Positions 7,700-15,799 of a DNA stretch of 44,004 nucleotides are shown one piece after another. Made by a program: the position numbers and the translations under genes. Position 1 is the first letter of the stretch, and each line of letters starts with the position of its first letter. Location of the stretch: NCBI GenBank assembly GCA_014380005.1, contig JACMKT010000061.1, positions 1-44,004 of the forward strand, written 5' to 3'. The stretch comes from Rhodospirillales bacterium. GTDB taxonomy: Bacteria > Pseudomonadota > Alphaproteobacteria > Rhodospirillales > Magnetospirillaceae. A model generated the notes under the pieces. That model was not told the DNA's origin, ran no database searches, and saw only the letters and a list, made by a program, of their open reading frames with translations.

Positions 7700-8580
7700 G
7701 CGTTCCAGCGCACCTCGCCCAAACCGGCGAGGTCATAGCCGCCCAGGGATTCGGCCTTGGCGGTGAAGGAGGGAGTATGGGCGAAGGCCAGCAGCGCCTG
7801 CACCGCCGGTTCGAAATAAGCCTGACGATGGATCAGTACGTCAAAGCGTTCTTCGCACAGGGGCACGAAGCCCAGCCGCAAACTGGTCGCCACGGTCTCC
7901 ACCGCCAGCCCGGCATCGGCGGCGCCTTCCAGGATGGCAAGGCCGATCTCGGTCTCGGTCAGGGCCGGGTGCGCCGCGACGTTCAGCGCCTCGGGGGCGA
8001 TGCCCGCTTGGGCCAGCAGCACGTCCAGCAAGGCGCGGCTGCCGGCGCCGGGCTGGCGCAGCACCACGCGGACGCCCTGGGTCAGGTCGTGCAATTCGGT
8101 CAGTTTCAGCGGATTGTCCGGTGCCACCACCAGACCCTGGCGGCGGCGCGCCCATTGGATCAGCACCACATTGTGCCCGGCCAAAGCCTCGGTCACCTGG
8201 GGTAAATTGTGTTCGCCGGTGCCCGCGTCCAGCAGGTGGATGCCGGCCATGGCGGCCTCGCCAGTGGCCATCTTCGCCAAGCCGTCGGCGCTGGAACCGG
8301 GCAGTATGGCCAAGCCGCCGGCCACTTGCCGCAGCGCCCATTCCAGCAACGGGTCATGGCTGCCCGCCACCACCAAAGGCGGTCTTTCCACCGGGCGCGG
8401 TCCCTGGTCGGTATTGCTCTTGAGCCAGTGATCGATCTCGGCCTTAGGAAACAGCCATTTCCCCGTCACTCGGGCGCAGGGGATGCGCTTGTCCTTCAGC
8501 AAATCATAGATTTTACGTTCCTTGACCCGCAGATAGCGGGCGACCTGATGGGTGTCCATCATGTCGGGGAAAACTTCCAT
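7696..8580 (-). CDS. HTH regulator fused to a periplasmic-binding-protein-like ligand domain (probable tungstate/molybdate sensor)
   Basis: 294 residues. Residues about 6-54 form an excisionase/MerR-like DNA-binding helix-turn-helix (MDTHQVARYLRVKERKIYDL, then KWLFPKAEIDHWL). Residues about 66-290 are a PBP-like domain of the type found in oxyanion-responsive one-component regulators, with RQPGAGSRALLD as a ligand-loop pattern. Such proteins sense the same oxyanion that the neighbouring transporter carries. The start codon shares one base with the tupA stop (TAATG) and the end overlaps the methyltransferase by four, so it is inside the tup operon. Control of that operon in response to tungstate or molybdate is inferred from position and architecture. 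Confidence 0.8.
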   Translation of the reverse strand: MEVFPDMMDTHQVARYLRVKERKIYDLLKDKRIPCARVTGKWLFPKAEIDHWLKSNTDQGPRPVERPPLVVAGSHDPLLEWALRQVAGGLAILPGSSADGLAKMATGEAAMAGIHLLDAGTGEHNLPQVTEALAGHNVVLIQWARRRQGLVVAPDNPLKLTELHDLTQGVRVVLRQPGAGSRALLDVLLAQAGIAPEALNVAAHPALTETEIGLAILEGAADAGLAVETVATSLRLGFVPLCEERFDVLIHRQAYFEPAVQALLAFAHTPSFTAKAESLGGYDLAGLGEVRWNA

Positions 8581-9407
8581 TATCGGCCACCCTGCGGGAA
8601 GAATACCTGCTCGCCATTGACGCGGAAGGTTTCGATGGCGGCCTGTCCCTTGGGGCCGGTCAGCCAGTCATGCCATATCTTGGCATCGGCGGCCTTGGGG
8701 GCGGGGAGCTTGCGGGAATCCACCAGGATGCTGCCATAGGGATTGAACAGCGCCTTGTCGCCTTCCACCAGGATGGTCAAATTCTGGCGGTTGCGGAAAT
8801 TGGCCCAGGTGCCGCGATCGGCCAGAGTATAGGCGTTCATGGCGGCGGCGGTGTTGAGCGTCGGCCCCATGCCCTGGCCCAATTCGCGATACCAGCCGCC
8901 AGCGGCCTTCACGTCCACGCCTGCGGCTTTCCAGAAGCGCAGCTCGGCCCGGTGGGTGCCCGAATCGTCACCGCGCGAGGCGAAGGGGGCCTGGGCGGCG
9001 GCGATGCGCTGCACCGCCAGCGGGGCGTCTTTCAGCTTGGCGATCTTGGCCGGGTCGGCTTTGGGGCCGACGATGACGAAGTCGTTATACATGACGTCAC
9101 GGCGGTCGAAGCCCGAACCCTCGGCCACGAACTTGTCCTCGCCGGCGCGGTCGTGCACCAGCAACGCGTCGGCATCGCCCTGCTGGCCGATCTTCAACGC
9201 TTGCCCGGTGCCCACCGCCACCACCCGCACAGTGATGCCGGTGGCTGCGGTGAACAGGGGCAGCAGATGGTCGAACAGGCCCGATTGCTCGGTAGAGGTG
9301 GTCGAGGCCAAGGTGATGAAGCGGTCCTCGGCCTGTGCGGGGCTAAGGGCCACAAGTGCCAGAGCGGCAGCCAGGACGGTACGGCCCAGGACGGTACGAC
9401 GGAGCAT
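8580..9407 (-). CDS. tupA: Tungstate ABC transporter, periplasmic binding protein
   Basis: 275 residues with a Sec signal peptide cleaved after SPAQA (about residue 26). The mature protein begins EDRFITLASTTSTEQSG, which carries the TupA signature T-T-S-T-x-x-S-G used to bind tungstate. Further family motifs are ALLVHDRAGEDKFVAEG, MYNDFVIVGPK, and RGDDSGTHRAEL. TupA binds tungstate with very high affinity and delivers it to TupB. It lies 12 bases after tupC and has a GGGGGA RBS. The gene order here is tupB-tupC-tupA, with the binding protein third. Confidence 0.93.
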   Translation of the reverse strand: MLRRTVLGRTVLAAALALVALSPAQAEDRFITLASTTSTEQSGLFDHLLPLFTAATGITVRVVAVGTGQALKIGQQGDADALLVHDRAGEDKFVAEGSGFDRRDVMYNDFVIVGPKADPAKIAKLKDAPLAVQRIAAAQAPFASRGDDSGTHRAELRFWKAAGVDVKAAGGWYRELGQGMGPTLNTAAAMNAYTLADRGTWANFRNRQNLTILVEGDKALFNPYGSILVDSRKLPAPKAADAKIWHDWLTGPKGQAAIETFRVNGEQVFFPQGGR

Positions 9408-9419
9408 GTGATTTCCCCC

Positions 9420-10145
9420 TCAGCTTACCAATTCGCCGGCCAGGAAGGCGCGGGCCTGCGGACTGGATGGATGTTTGAAAAAGGCCTGGGCGGGGGCGTG
9501 CTCGACCAAGCGCCCGCGCGACAGGAACAATACCTCGTCGGCCAGCCGGCGGGCTTGACCTAGGTCATGGGTGGTCATGATGATCTTGGTGCCGGCCTGA
9601 TGGAATTCCTGCACCGCCAGCTCCACCGCCAGCGTCGCCGCCGGGTCCAGGGCCGCCGTGGGTTCGTCCAGGAACAGCACTTGCGGGCGCACCGCCCAGG
9701 CCCGCGCCAGGGCCAGACGCTGTTGCTCGCCGCCCGACAATACGCGGGCCGGGCGCCGGGCCAGATCGACTAGGCCAAAACGGTCCAGGGCATCCAGCGC
9801 CAACTCCCGCCGCGACCGCCACGGCACCCCGGCCAAGGCCAGGGCATGGCGCACATTGGCGCTGGCGGAGCGGCGCAGCAGCACCGGGCGCTGGAACACC
9901 ATGGCCTGGGCGCGGCCCAAGGCATCGGGGCTCAGCCGGGTGCCGCCGCCCCAATGGACCCGGCCTTCGGTGGGCGCCAGCAGGCCGTGGCACAGGCGCA
10001 GCAGCAGGCTTTTGCCGGCGCCGTTGGGACCCAGCACGATGGTGCGGGCGCCGGCCTCCAGCCGGACATCGATGCCGTGCAGCAGGGGGCGGCCATGGGC
10101 GGTGAAGCCCAGACGGTCCAGATGCAGGGGCAGGATGGTGTTCAT
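9420..10145 (-). CDS. tupC: Tungstate ABC transporter, ATP-binding protein
   Basis: 241 residues, a single ABC ATPase domain. Walker A GPNGAGKS is at 39-46, the signature is LSGGEQQRLALARAW, Walker B is VLFLDEPTAALD, and the switch histidine is in MTTHDLGQARRLADE. There is no C-terminal Mop/TOBE domain, which fits TupC rather than ModC. I start it at the ATG at 10145, one base after the tupB stop; a GTG at 10157 would overlap tupB. The subunit energises the TupB permease for tungstate import. Confidence 0.9.
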   Translation of the reverse strand: MNTILPLHLDRLGFTAHGRPLLHGIDVRLEAGARTIVLGPNGAGKSLLLRLCHGLLAPTEGRVHWGGGTRLSPDALGRAQAMVFQRPVLLRRSASANVRHALALAGVPWRSRRELALDALDRFGLVDLARRPARVLSGGEQQRLALARAWAVRPQVLFLDEPTAALDPAATLAVELAVQEFHQAGTKIIMTTHDLGQARRLADEVLFLSRGRLVEHAPAQAFFKHPSSPQARAFLAGELVS

Positions 10146-10146
10146 C

Positions 10147-10851
10147 TCAGCCGGCACTCCGCTTGGCCCAGCTGCCCAGCATGAACAGGGCGCCGTTGAT
10201 GGCGGCGATGATGGTGATCAGCACCAGCCCCAGACCCAGGGCCAAGGCAAGGTCGCCCTTGGAGGTCTCTAGCGCGATGGCCGTGGTCATGGTGCGGGTG
10301 ACGCCCTTGATGTTGCCGCCGACGATCATCACCGCGCCCACCTCGGCGGCGGCGCGGCCAAAACCGGCCAGCACGGCGGTGACCAGCGAGAAGCGGCCAT
10401 CCCACAGCAGGGTCAGGGCCACCTGCCAGGGCCGGGCATTGAGCGAGCGCAATTGCTCGCCATACTCGTCCCACAGATCGGCGACCACTTGGCGCGACAA
10501 AGCGGCGATGATGGGCAGCACCAGCACCGCCTGGGCCAGCACCATGGCGGCGGGAGTGAACAGCAGCCCCAGCGGCCCCAGCGGCCCGGCCCGCGACAGC
10601 AGGATATAGACGCCCAGGCCCACCACCACCGGCGGCAGCCCCATGAAGGCGTTCAGCAGCACCACCAGGGCACCGCGACCGGGAAAGCGCGCCAAGGCCA
10701 AGGCGGCGCCCAACGGCAATCCCACCAGTGCCGCCAGGATGACCGCAGACAGGCTGATCAGCAGCGACAGCCGGACAATGCCCAACAGCTCGGCATCAAA
10801 GCCGGTGACAAGTCCCAAGGCAGTGGTGAAGGCGGCGGAAAGGTCCTGCAT
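10147..10851 (-). CDS. tupB: Tungstate ABC transporter, permease
   Basis: 234 residues with five or six hydrophobic segments and the ABC permease loop (EYGEQLRSLNARPWQVALT, then a Gly-rich turn FGRAAAEVGAVMIVGGNIKG). The block EVGAVMIVGGNIKGVTRTMT is typical of TupB. The start is placed at MQDLSAAF (10851); an in-frame upstream codon at 10884 gives an unlikely charged N-terminus. It is the first gene of the operon, and the promoter should lie between it and the SPOR lipoprotein at 10992. I looked there for a ModE-type palindrome and saw none. Confidence 0.9.
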   Translation of the reverse strand: MQDLSAAFTTALGLVTGFDAELLGIVRLSLLISLSAVILAALVGLPLGAALALARFPGRGALVVLLNAFMGLPPVVVGLGVYILLSRAGPLGPLGLLFTPAAMVLAQAVLVLPIIAALSRQVVADLWDEYGEQLRSLNARPWQVALTLLWDGRFSLVTAVLAGFGRAAAEVGAVMIVGGNIKGVTRTMTTAIALETSKGDLALALGLGLVLITIIAAINGALFMLGSWAKRSAG

Positions 10852-10991
10852 GGCCGGCACATCTTTGCATTCTTTTCGCACCAACGGTAGTGGCGGGAAA
10901 ATTCACATAAGTTTGCAGGGTCGCTGGAATGCCTTGCACTTCTGCCAGCCACGGCGAAAATGGGCGCCTGAAAACCAATCCCGAGGCCGGC

Positions 10992-12122
10992 ATGTCTTTG
11001 CGTAGGCGGATGATCTTGATGGCGGCGGTGCTTCCGCTGGCGGCGGGCTGTGCCAACGTGAATACGGCCGTCAACGATGTCACCGCCCGCGTGGACAAAT
11101 TCCATGCCGACCGTGCGCTGGTCCGTCCCGGTTTGGAGCCGGTTGGGGAGCAAAGCCCGGTCCAACAACGCCCGCTCGACGAGCCCCAGCAGGGCTTCGT
11201 GCCGCCGCCGCCTGAGGCGCTGCCGTTCCCGCAGGGCCGGTTGAATGGCGCCCAGGCCGAGACGCTGCTGGCCGGCGACCCCATGGCGCAGCGTTTCCTG
11301 GCGCTGAAGCGTCTGACGGAAATGGGCGCGGTGCCGGTGGATGACGCGGTGGTGCGCAAGGATACCAATATTGGCGCGCTGCTGCCGCTGACCGCGCCGC
11401 AACCGCCCGCCGCCGGGCTGGACCGTCCCATTCCAACCGTGGGCGAGGTGGTGAACCGGTTCGCCGATCTGGGGCGCTCCAAGGTTCCCGGCGACGACCG
11501 CGCCCGTGCCGCCGAACGAGGCTTCATGGTGGACAGCCTGTTGCCCAAGCAGCCCGTCGCCCGTCAGCAATATTCGCCGCCCGATTTGTTCTCGGCCCGC
11601 AAGCTGAAGGAACGGCTGGGCTGGCTGGAAGACACCGGCTTGGTCACCCCCGAGCAACGCACCCGCGAGACTGCCGCATTGGACGATTTGATGGCCGGCG
11701 GCAGCTTGCCCGAACTGTACAGCCCGGCGAAACCGCCCGAGCCAGCCAAGCCCAAGAAGAAAACCGGTTTGGGCCGGGGGCAGCGCATGCCCGGCGGCGT
11801 GTCGGGCCGGTTGGAGGTCATTCCCTCGCCGCCTGGCGTGGAAGCGCCCAAATTGAGTGCAGCCACCAAGGGGCCGGCGGGGGTTCATCTGCTGTCCATG
11901 GGCACCGCCACCCATGGCGATAAGGCGTGGGACGCGTTGAAGAAAGAACATCCCGAACTGGCCGAACTGGGCTACAAGGTCGCGCGCGCCGATCTGGGCG
12001 ATTTGGGCGTCACCTATCGACTGGTGGCCGGCCCGGTGGATTCCGTCCAGGCGGAAACGCTATGCGCCACGCTCAAGCCAAGGGGCCAAACCTGCACACC
12101 CACACCGTTCCCAGCGCAGTAA
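10992..12122 (+). CDS. SPOR-domain lipoprotein
   Basis: 376 residues. The N-terminus MSLRRRMILMAAVLPLAAGC is a lipoprotein signal with lipobox LAAGC, giving a lipid anchor at C20. A long Pro/Ala-rich middle follows. The last 85 residues (about 290-376) look like a SPOR domain, the fold that binds denuded septal peptidoglycan: HLLSMGTATHGDKAWDALKK, then VTYRLVAGPVDSVQAETLC. I infer an outer-membrane lipoprotein that recognises the cell wall, perhaps at division sites. I use the ATG at 10992, which has GAGG five bases upstream and gives a proper signal peptide; an ORF start at 10929 does not. It is divergent from tupB. Confidence 0.75.
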   Translation: MSLRRRMILMAAVLPLAAGCANVNTAVNDVTARVDKFHADRALVRPGLEPVGEQSPVQQRPLDEPQQGFVPPPPEALPFPQGRLNGAQAETLLAGDPMAQRFLALKRLTEMGAVPVDDAVVRKDTNIGALLPLTAPQPPAAGLDRPIPTVGEVVNRFADLGRSKVPGDDRARAAERGFMVDSLLPKQPVARQQYSPPDLFSARKLKERLGWLEDTGLVTPEQRTRETAALDDLMAGGSLPELYSPAKPPEPAKPKKKTGLGRGQRMPGGVSGRLEVIPSPPGVEAPKLSAATKGPAGVHLLSMGTATHGDKAWDALKKEHPELAELGYKVARADLGDLGVTYRLVAGPVDSVQAETLCATLKPRGQTCTPTPFPAQ

Positions 12123-12127
12123 TATTT

Positions 12128-12182
12128 GCGCCCTCGCCGGGCGCTCGCATGCGCTCGCTTGGCCGCCGCCTCAATGGCGGCA
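12128..12182. repeat. Intergenic palindromic repeat, second copy
   Basis: Directly after the SPOR gene stop. It contains a GCGCCC/GGGCGC hairpin (12128-12144), a tandem GCGCTCGCA/TGCGCTCGC pair, and a GCCGCC...GGCGGC hairpin. In reverse orientation it shares the words CCATTGAGG, GCGAGCGCATGCGAGCG and CCCGGCG with 1857-1945. It probably belongs to a dispersed repeat family that also acts as a transcription terminator. Confidence 0.4.
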
Positions 12183-12201
12183 TCAATAGAGGTTTGTTGG
12201 T

Positions 12202-12891
12202 ATGACCCCCGAGGACCTTCAGGCCCGCGTGCTGTACCGCGACGGGCTGGTGCTGATCATCGACAAGCCCGCCGGTATCGCCGTGCATGCCGGCGGCAAG
12301 ACCGGCACCCATCTGATGGAGCATCTCGACGCCCTGCGCTTCGGCCTGCCGCGCGCGCCGGAACTGGCCCATCGTTTGGACCGCGATACCTCGGGCTGTC
12401 TGGTGCTGGGCCGTCACCGCAAGGCCCTGGCAAAGCTGGGCGATCTGTTCGCCACCGGCAAGGTGGACAAGACCTATTGGGCGGTGGTTGTGGGGTCTCC
12501 GCCCACGGAGTCTGGGACCATCGACAAGCCGCTGCAAAAGCTGGAACGCCGCCATGGCTGGCGCATGGAGGTCGATCCCCACGGCCAGCCTTCCGTCACC
12601 GATTGGCGGGTGCTGGGCCGCACTGACCGGTTAAGTTGGATCGAGGCCAGCCCGCGCACGGGCCGAACCCATCAGATCCGCGTGCATTTGGCCTCCATGG
12701 GCTGGCCCATCATTGGCGACGCGACTTATGGGCGCGGCACCGCCGACCTTGTCTCGCCGCATTTGCACCTGCACGCCCGCCACGTGGCCGTGCCCATGCA
12801 GAAGGGCAAGCCCCCAATCACCGCCACCGCTCCGGTTCCCGAGCATATGCGGGCCCTGCTGGCCCAATGCGGCTGGCCCGGCGAAGGCTGA
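12202..12891 (+). CDS. RluA-family RNA pseudouridine synthase
   Basis: 229 residues. The catalytic motif HRLDRDTSG (58-66) places the nucleophilic aspartate at D60. Upstream is the family start VLIIDKPAGIAVHAGG, and downstream RTGRTHQIRVHLASMGWPI followed by GDATYG. There is no N-terminal S4 domain, so it resembles the short RluA/TruC type rather than RluC or RluD. It converts uridine to pseudouridine in rRNA or tRNA; the exact site cannot be assigned. It starts about 80 bases after the SPOR gene, with the repeat between them. Confidence 0.88.
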   Translation: MTPEDLQARVLYRDGLVLIIDKPAGIAVHAGGKTGTHLMEHLDALRFGLPRAPELAHRLDRDTSGCLVLGRHRKALAKLGDLFATGKVDKTYWAVVVGSPPTESGTIDKPLQKLERRHGWRMEVDPHGQPSVTDWRVLGRTDRLSWIEASPRTGRTHQIRVHLASMGWPIIGDATYGRGTADLVSPHLHLHARHVAVPMQKGKPPITATAPVPEHMRALLAQCGWPGEG

Positions 12892-12966
12892 TCCGTCCCT
12901 GTCTTGATTATGTCCGTCTGAAATTTTGCCAAATCCGCCGCCGATGACGCGCGGATGGTATGGCGC

Positions 12967-13007
12967 GTATTGCATACAGTTGGCTCGACCGCTAATGTAT
13001 GCAATCA
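12967..13007. promoter_or_regulatory. Inverted-repeat operator upstream of the XRE regulator
   Basis: ATTGCATAC (12969-12977) and its exact reverse complement GTATGCAAT (12997-13005) are separated by 19 bases. The left half is itself near-palindromic (GTAT-TGC-ATAC, 12967-12977). The two centres are about 28-30 bp apart, roughly three helical turns, and the element ends 22 bases before the regulator's ATG. This spacing fits cooperative binding of two dimers and autoregulation by the downstream XRE protein, which is an inference. Confidence 0.5.
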
Positions 13008-13028
13008 ACCAATTGATGACGATGGACC

Positions 13029-13454
13029 ATGACAACTAAAGGCAGCGGAAAATACCGGGCGCGGACCGAGACCGGTGAACCGGATCCCATCGATGTGCAT
13101 GTGGGTGGGCGCTTGCGTCTGCGCCGGACGTTGATGGGCCTGAGCCAGACCGAGTTGGCCAAGTCCGTGGGCTTGACCTTCCAACAGGTGCAAAAATACG
13201 AAAGCGGCGCTAACCGCGTTAGCGCTAGCCGGCTTTATTATGTGGCCGAGGCGCTGGATGTTCCGGTCAGCTTCTTCTTCGACGATGTCCCGCGTGAAGG
13301 CGGTCTGGCGGAAACCCCCAAGGCGCCGTTTGAACCTGACCGCGAGCTGCTGGAACTGACCCGCAACTACCGCAGCATCACCGACCCGGAAGTGCGGCGC
13401 GGCATCTACGAATTGGTCAAGCGCTTGGCCAACAAGGACGTGCCTGCGCAATGA
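13029..13454 (+). CDS. XRE-family transcriptional regulator
   Basis: 141 residues. Residues about 24-82 form a Cro/C1-type helix-turn-helix (RLRLRRTLMGLSQTELAKS, then FQQVQKYESGANRVSASRL). It is followed by EALDVPVSFFFDD, a tail seen in a widespread alphaproteobacterial chromosomal XRE family. The rest is helical and charged. No ligand-binding domain is present. The inverted repeat right upstream suggests it represses its own gene. A hairpin follows the stop, so it is likely monocistronic. Target genes are unknown. Confidence 0.85.
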   Translation: MTTKGSGKYRARTETGEPDPIDVHVGGRLRLRRTLMGLSQTELAKSVGLTFQQVQKYESGANRVSASRLYYVAEALDVPVSFFFDDVPREGGLAETPKAPFEPDRELLELTRNYRSITDPEVRRGIYELVKRLANKDVPAQ

Positions 13455-13461
13455 GACTGTC

Positions 13462-13500
13462 GCCGCGCTTAGGCTGAGGGACGACTAAGCGTTTGGCGGC
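13462..13500 (+). terminator. Hairpin after the XRE gene
   Basis: CGCTTAG (13466-13472) pairs with CTAAGCG (13485-13491) around a 12-base loop. An outer GCCG/CGGC pair (13462-13465 with 13497-13500) closes it. A T-rich stretch (ATTTTTCCTTTTG) follows a few bases later. This is plausible as a Rho-independent terminator. Confidence 0.45.
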
Positions 13501-13593
13501 ATTCACATTTTTCCTTTTGTTGTTGATGGTGCTTGACTCCACCGGCGGGGTGGGGAGAGTCGGGCCCTCAGGACGAGAGGGAGTGGCACGGGT

Positions 13594-15099
13594 ATGACGG
13601 TCGCGATCGAGATGGGTTCCACGTCGGCGGGTTCGCCGGCGACCCTGGATCTCGAGGAGCTGCTGGCGACCCGCCTGCTGGTTCAGGGCAATTCCGGTTC
13701 GGGCAAGTCGCATCTGCTGCGCCGCTTGGTGGAACAAAGCGCCCAATGGGTCCAGCAGGTCATCATCGACCCCGAGGGCGATTTCGTCACCCTGGCCGAA
13801 GCCTACGGCCATGTGGTGCTGGACGCCGCTGCCCATACGGAAGCCGCCCTGCAGCAAGTGGCGGCCCGGGTGCGTCAGCACCGGGTCTCGGTGGTGGTCA
13901 ATCTGGAAAGCCTGGAAACCGAACGGCAGATGCGCCACGCCGCCGCCTTCCTGGGCGGGCTGTTCGACGTGGACCGCGAATTCTGGTTCCCCATGCTGGT
14001 GGTGGTGGACGAAGCCCAATTATTCGCCCCCGCCGCTGCCGGCGAAGTCTCGGACGAGGCACGCAAGGCTTCTCTGGGGGCCATGACCAACCTCATGTGC
14101 CGTGGCCGCAAGCGCGGTCTGGCCGGCATCATCGCCACCCAGCGTTTGGCCAAGCTGGCGAAGAACGTGGCGGCGGAAGCCTCCAACTTCCTCATGGGCC
14201 GCACCTTCCTGGACATCGACATGGCGCGCGCCGCCGACCTGCTGGGCATGGAACGCCGTCAGGCCGAGATGTTCCGCGACCTCAACCGCGGCCATTTCAT
14301 CGCCCTAGGTCCGGCCCTGTCACGCCGCCCGCTGCCCATCCGCATCGGCGACGTCCAAACCGATGGCCGCACCGGCAACGCAAGGCTGATGCCCATGCCG
14401 CCCAGCGCGGCGCCCGCCGATGCGCGCGATCTGATCATGAAGCCGGGTGAGAACGAATCCGTGCGGGCCATGTCGCGGCCCACGCCGGCCTCCACCGCCG
14501 ACATCCTGGCCCAATTGGCCGCCAGCCAGCCGCCGCAACCGCCCGCGTTCTCGCTGGCCAGCGAAATGGCCGCCCACCCCGTGCGCGAAATGCCGCCCAA
14601 GCCCAGCCTGGACGACGTGCTGCGCGAGGTGCTGGGCGACCCCGAGGCGCTGTACCGCAACGTGGCCCAGGTCTATCAGGACTTCCTGGTGCGCTGCCGC
14701 CAATACGCGGTCAATGGCCGTTCCGTGGATCTGGCCGCCTTCCGCCGCAAGATGGCCACGGCCCGCGCCGGCGTGGATGCGGAAACCGCCGACACCCCCG
14801 AATGGGAAAAGGCCCTGGCCCTATCCACCGCCATGCCCGAGGACTTCCAGTCGGTCTTCCTCATGCTGGCCCGCGCCGCCCACGACCAAACCCCATGCCC
14901 CTCCAACGCCCAAATCGCCCGGGCGCGCGGCTCCCGCAGCCCGCGCCGGGCCTTGGGCCTGCTGGAATTCATGGAACAACGCGGCCTGATCATCATCGAC
15001 ATGGACGCTTACGGCGCCCGCGTCATCGAACTGCCCGCTTTGGGCTGGAAAACCGGAGCGGGTAATCCCGATGCGCTGGATGAGGATGAGGTGGCGTAG
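13594..15099 (+). CDS. HerA/FtsK-like DUF87-type ATPase
   Basis: 501 residues. Walker A GNSGSGKS (32-39) and Walker B MLVVVDEAQ (134-142) flank a RecA-like core. That core also has CRGRKRGLAGIIATQRLAKL, the sensor/arginine-finger region seen in HerA-type hexameric DNA-translocating ATPases. The C-terminal third (from about 290) is Pro/Ala-rich and then helical, ending in a winged-helix-like segment. No nuclease (NurA) gene is next to it. It probably works as a ring ATPase on DNA, but the process is unknown. The ATG at 13594 has a GAGGGAG RBS; an ORF in another frame overlapping the start is a shadow. Confidence 0.7.
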   Translation: MTVAIEMGSTSAGSPATLDLEELLATRLLVQGNSGSGKSHLLRRLVEQSAQWVQQVIIDPEGDFVTLAEAYGHVVLDAAAHTEAALQQVAARVRQHRVSVVVNLESLETERQMRHAAAFLGGLFDVDREFWFPMLVVVDEAQLFAPAAAGEVSDEARKASLGAMTNLMCRGRKRGLAGIIATQRLAKLAKNVAAEASNFLMGRTFLDIDMARAADLLGMERRQAEMFRDLNRGHFIALGPALSRRPLPIRIGDVQTDGRTGNARLMPMPPSAAPADARDLIMKPGENESVRAMSRPTPASTADILAQLAASQPPQPPAFSLASEMAAHPVREMPPKPSLDDVLREVLGDPEALYRNVAQVYQDFLVRCRQYAVNGRSVDLAAFRRKMATARAGVDAETADTPEWEKALALSTAMPEDFQSVFLMLARAAHDQTPCPSNAQIARARGSRSPRRALGLLEFMEQRGLIIIDMDAYGARVIELPALGWKTGAGNPDALDEDEVA

Positions 15100-15145
15100 G
15101 GGATTGCAGCTGCCGAAAATGAAATATGAGAGGGAAGGCGTCGTC

Positions 15146-15763
15146 ATGTCCGGCAGTTCGAGATTCGGCAAGCAATATACAGAGGCCGTCCTTCGGGGAC
15201 TCATGGACGCGGGGCATATCCGCCGGGTCGTGGATGTGGGTGCGGGCAGCGGAACCTACCGCAAGCTTCTGGACGGAGCAGCCGCTGATGTGCATTGGAC
15301 GGCGGTCGAAGCCTGGACGCCCTACATCGCGGAATTCAATCTGAATACGCTTTACGATGAAGTAGCGAACCAAAACGTCTGCGACTTTTCCTTCGCGGAA
15401 GCGAAGGCCGATCTGGTGATTTTTGGCGACGTCGTTGAGCATATGACCAAGGAAGAGGCCATCGAAGTCGTAACCCGCGCCGTCGATGCCGCGCCTTACG
15501 TCATAATCTCAATCCCTGTCGTCTATTACCCCCAAGACGAAGTCAACGGCAACCCGTTCGAGCGGCATGTCAAGGATGATTGGACCAACAGAGAAGTGCT
15601 GGACAGTATGCCCGACGTCGTCTCAGTCCTTGTCCACGACCATATCGGCGTCTATTTGCTGTCCGCAAATTTCAGGGCGATCCGAAACATCGGCCAATTC
15701 CATCCGGATGCAGTAAAAATGCTTCGTACCGAAGCGCCGACTGAATATGTTTTCGCGACTTGA
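15146..15763 (+). CDS. Class I SAM-dependent methyltransferase
   Basis: 205 residues. The SAM-binding motif is VVDVGAGSGTYRKLL, and FGDVVEHMTKEEA acts as the post-II acidic motif. The rest resembles small-molecule or glycan methyltransferases; the substrate is unknown. I take the ATG at 15146, which has GAGGGAAGG upstream. The gene's base composition is less GC-rich than its neighbours (AT-rich codons such as AAA and AAT are common), which may mean horizontal gain. A hairpin with a T-run follows the stop. Confidence 0.7.
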   Translation: MSGSSRFGKQYTEAVLRGLMDAGHIRRVVDVGAGSGTYRKLLDGAAADVHWTAVEAWTPYIAEFNLNTLYDEVANQNVCDFSFAEAKADLVIFGDVVEHMTKEEAIEVVTRAVDAAPYVIISIPVVYYPQDEVNGNPFERHVKDDWTNREVLDSMPDVVSVLVHDHIGVYLLSANFRAIRNIGQFHPDAVKMLRTEAPTEYVFAT

Positions 15764-15779
15764 GGTCTCCCCCCCCTTC

Positions 15780-15799
15780 CCCTCGCGGAAGAGGGTTTT
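15780..15799 (+). terminator. Rho-independent terminator
   Basis: CCCTC (15780-15784) and GAGGG (15791-15795) form a stem with a 6-base loop followed by TTTT (15796-15799). It ends the methyltransferase transcript and overlaps the stop of the convergent ybaK gene. Confidence 0.55.

Noticed and set aside
10852-10991. ModE-type palindrome before tupB
   Set aside because: No TATATA-type inverted repeat of the known ModE form could be found.
10758-11951. A minus-strand ORF (397 aa) over the SPOR lipoprotein
   Set aside because: It spans two real genes on different strands and shows no recognisable domain; the plus-strand frame has a lipobox and SPOR domain.
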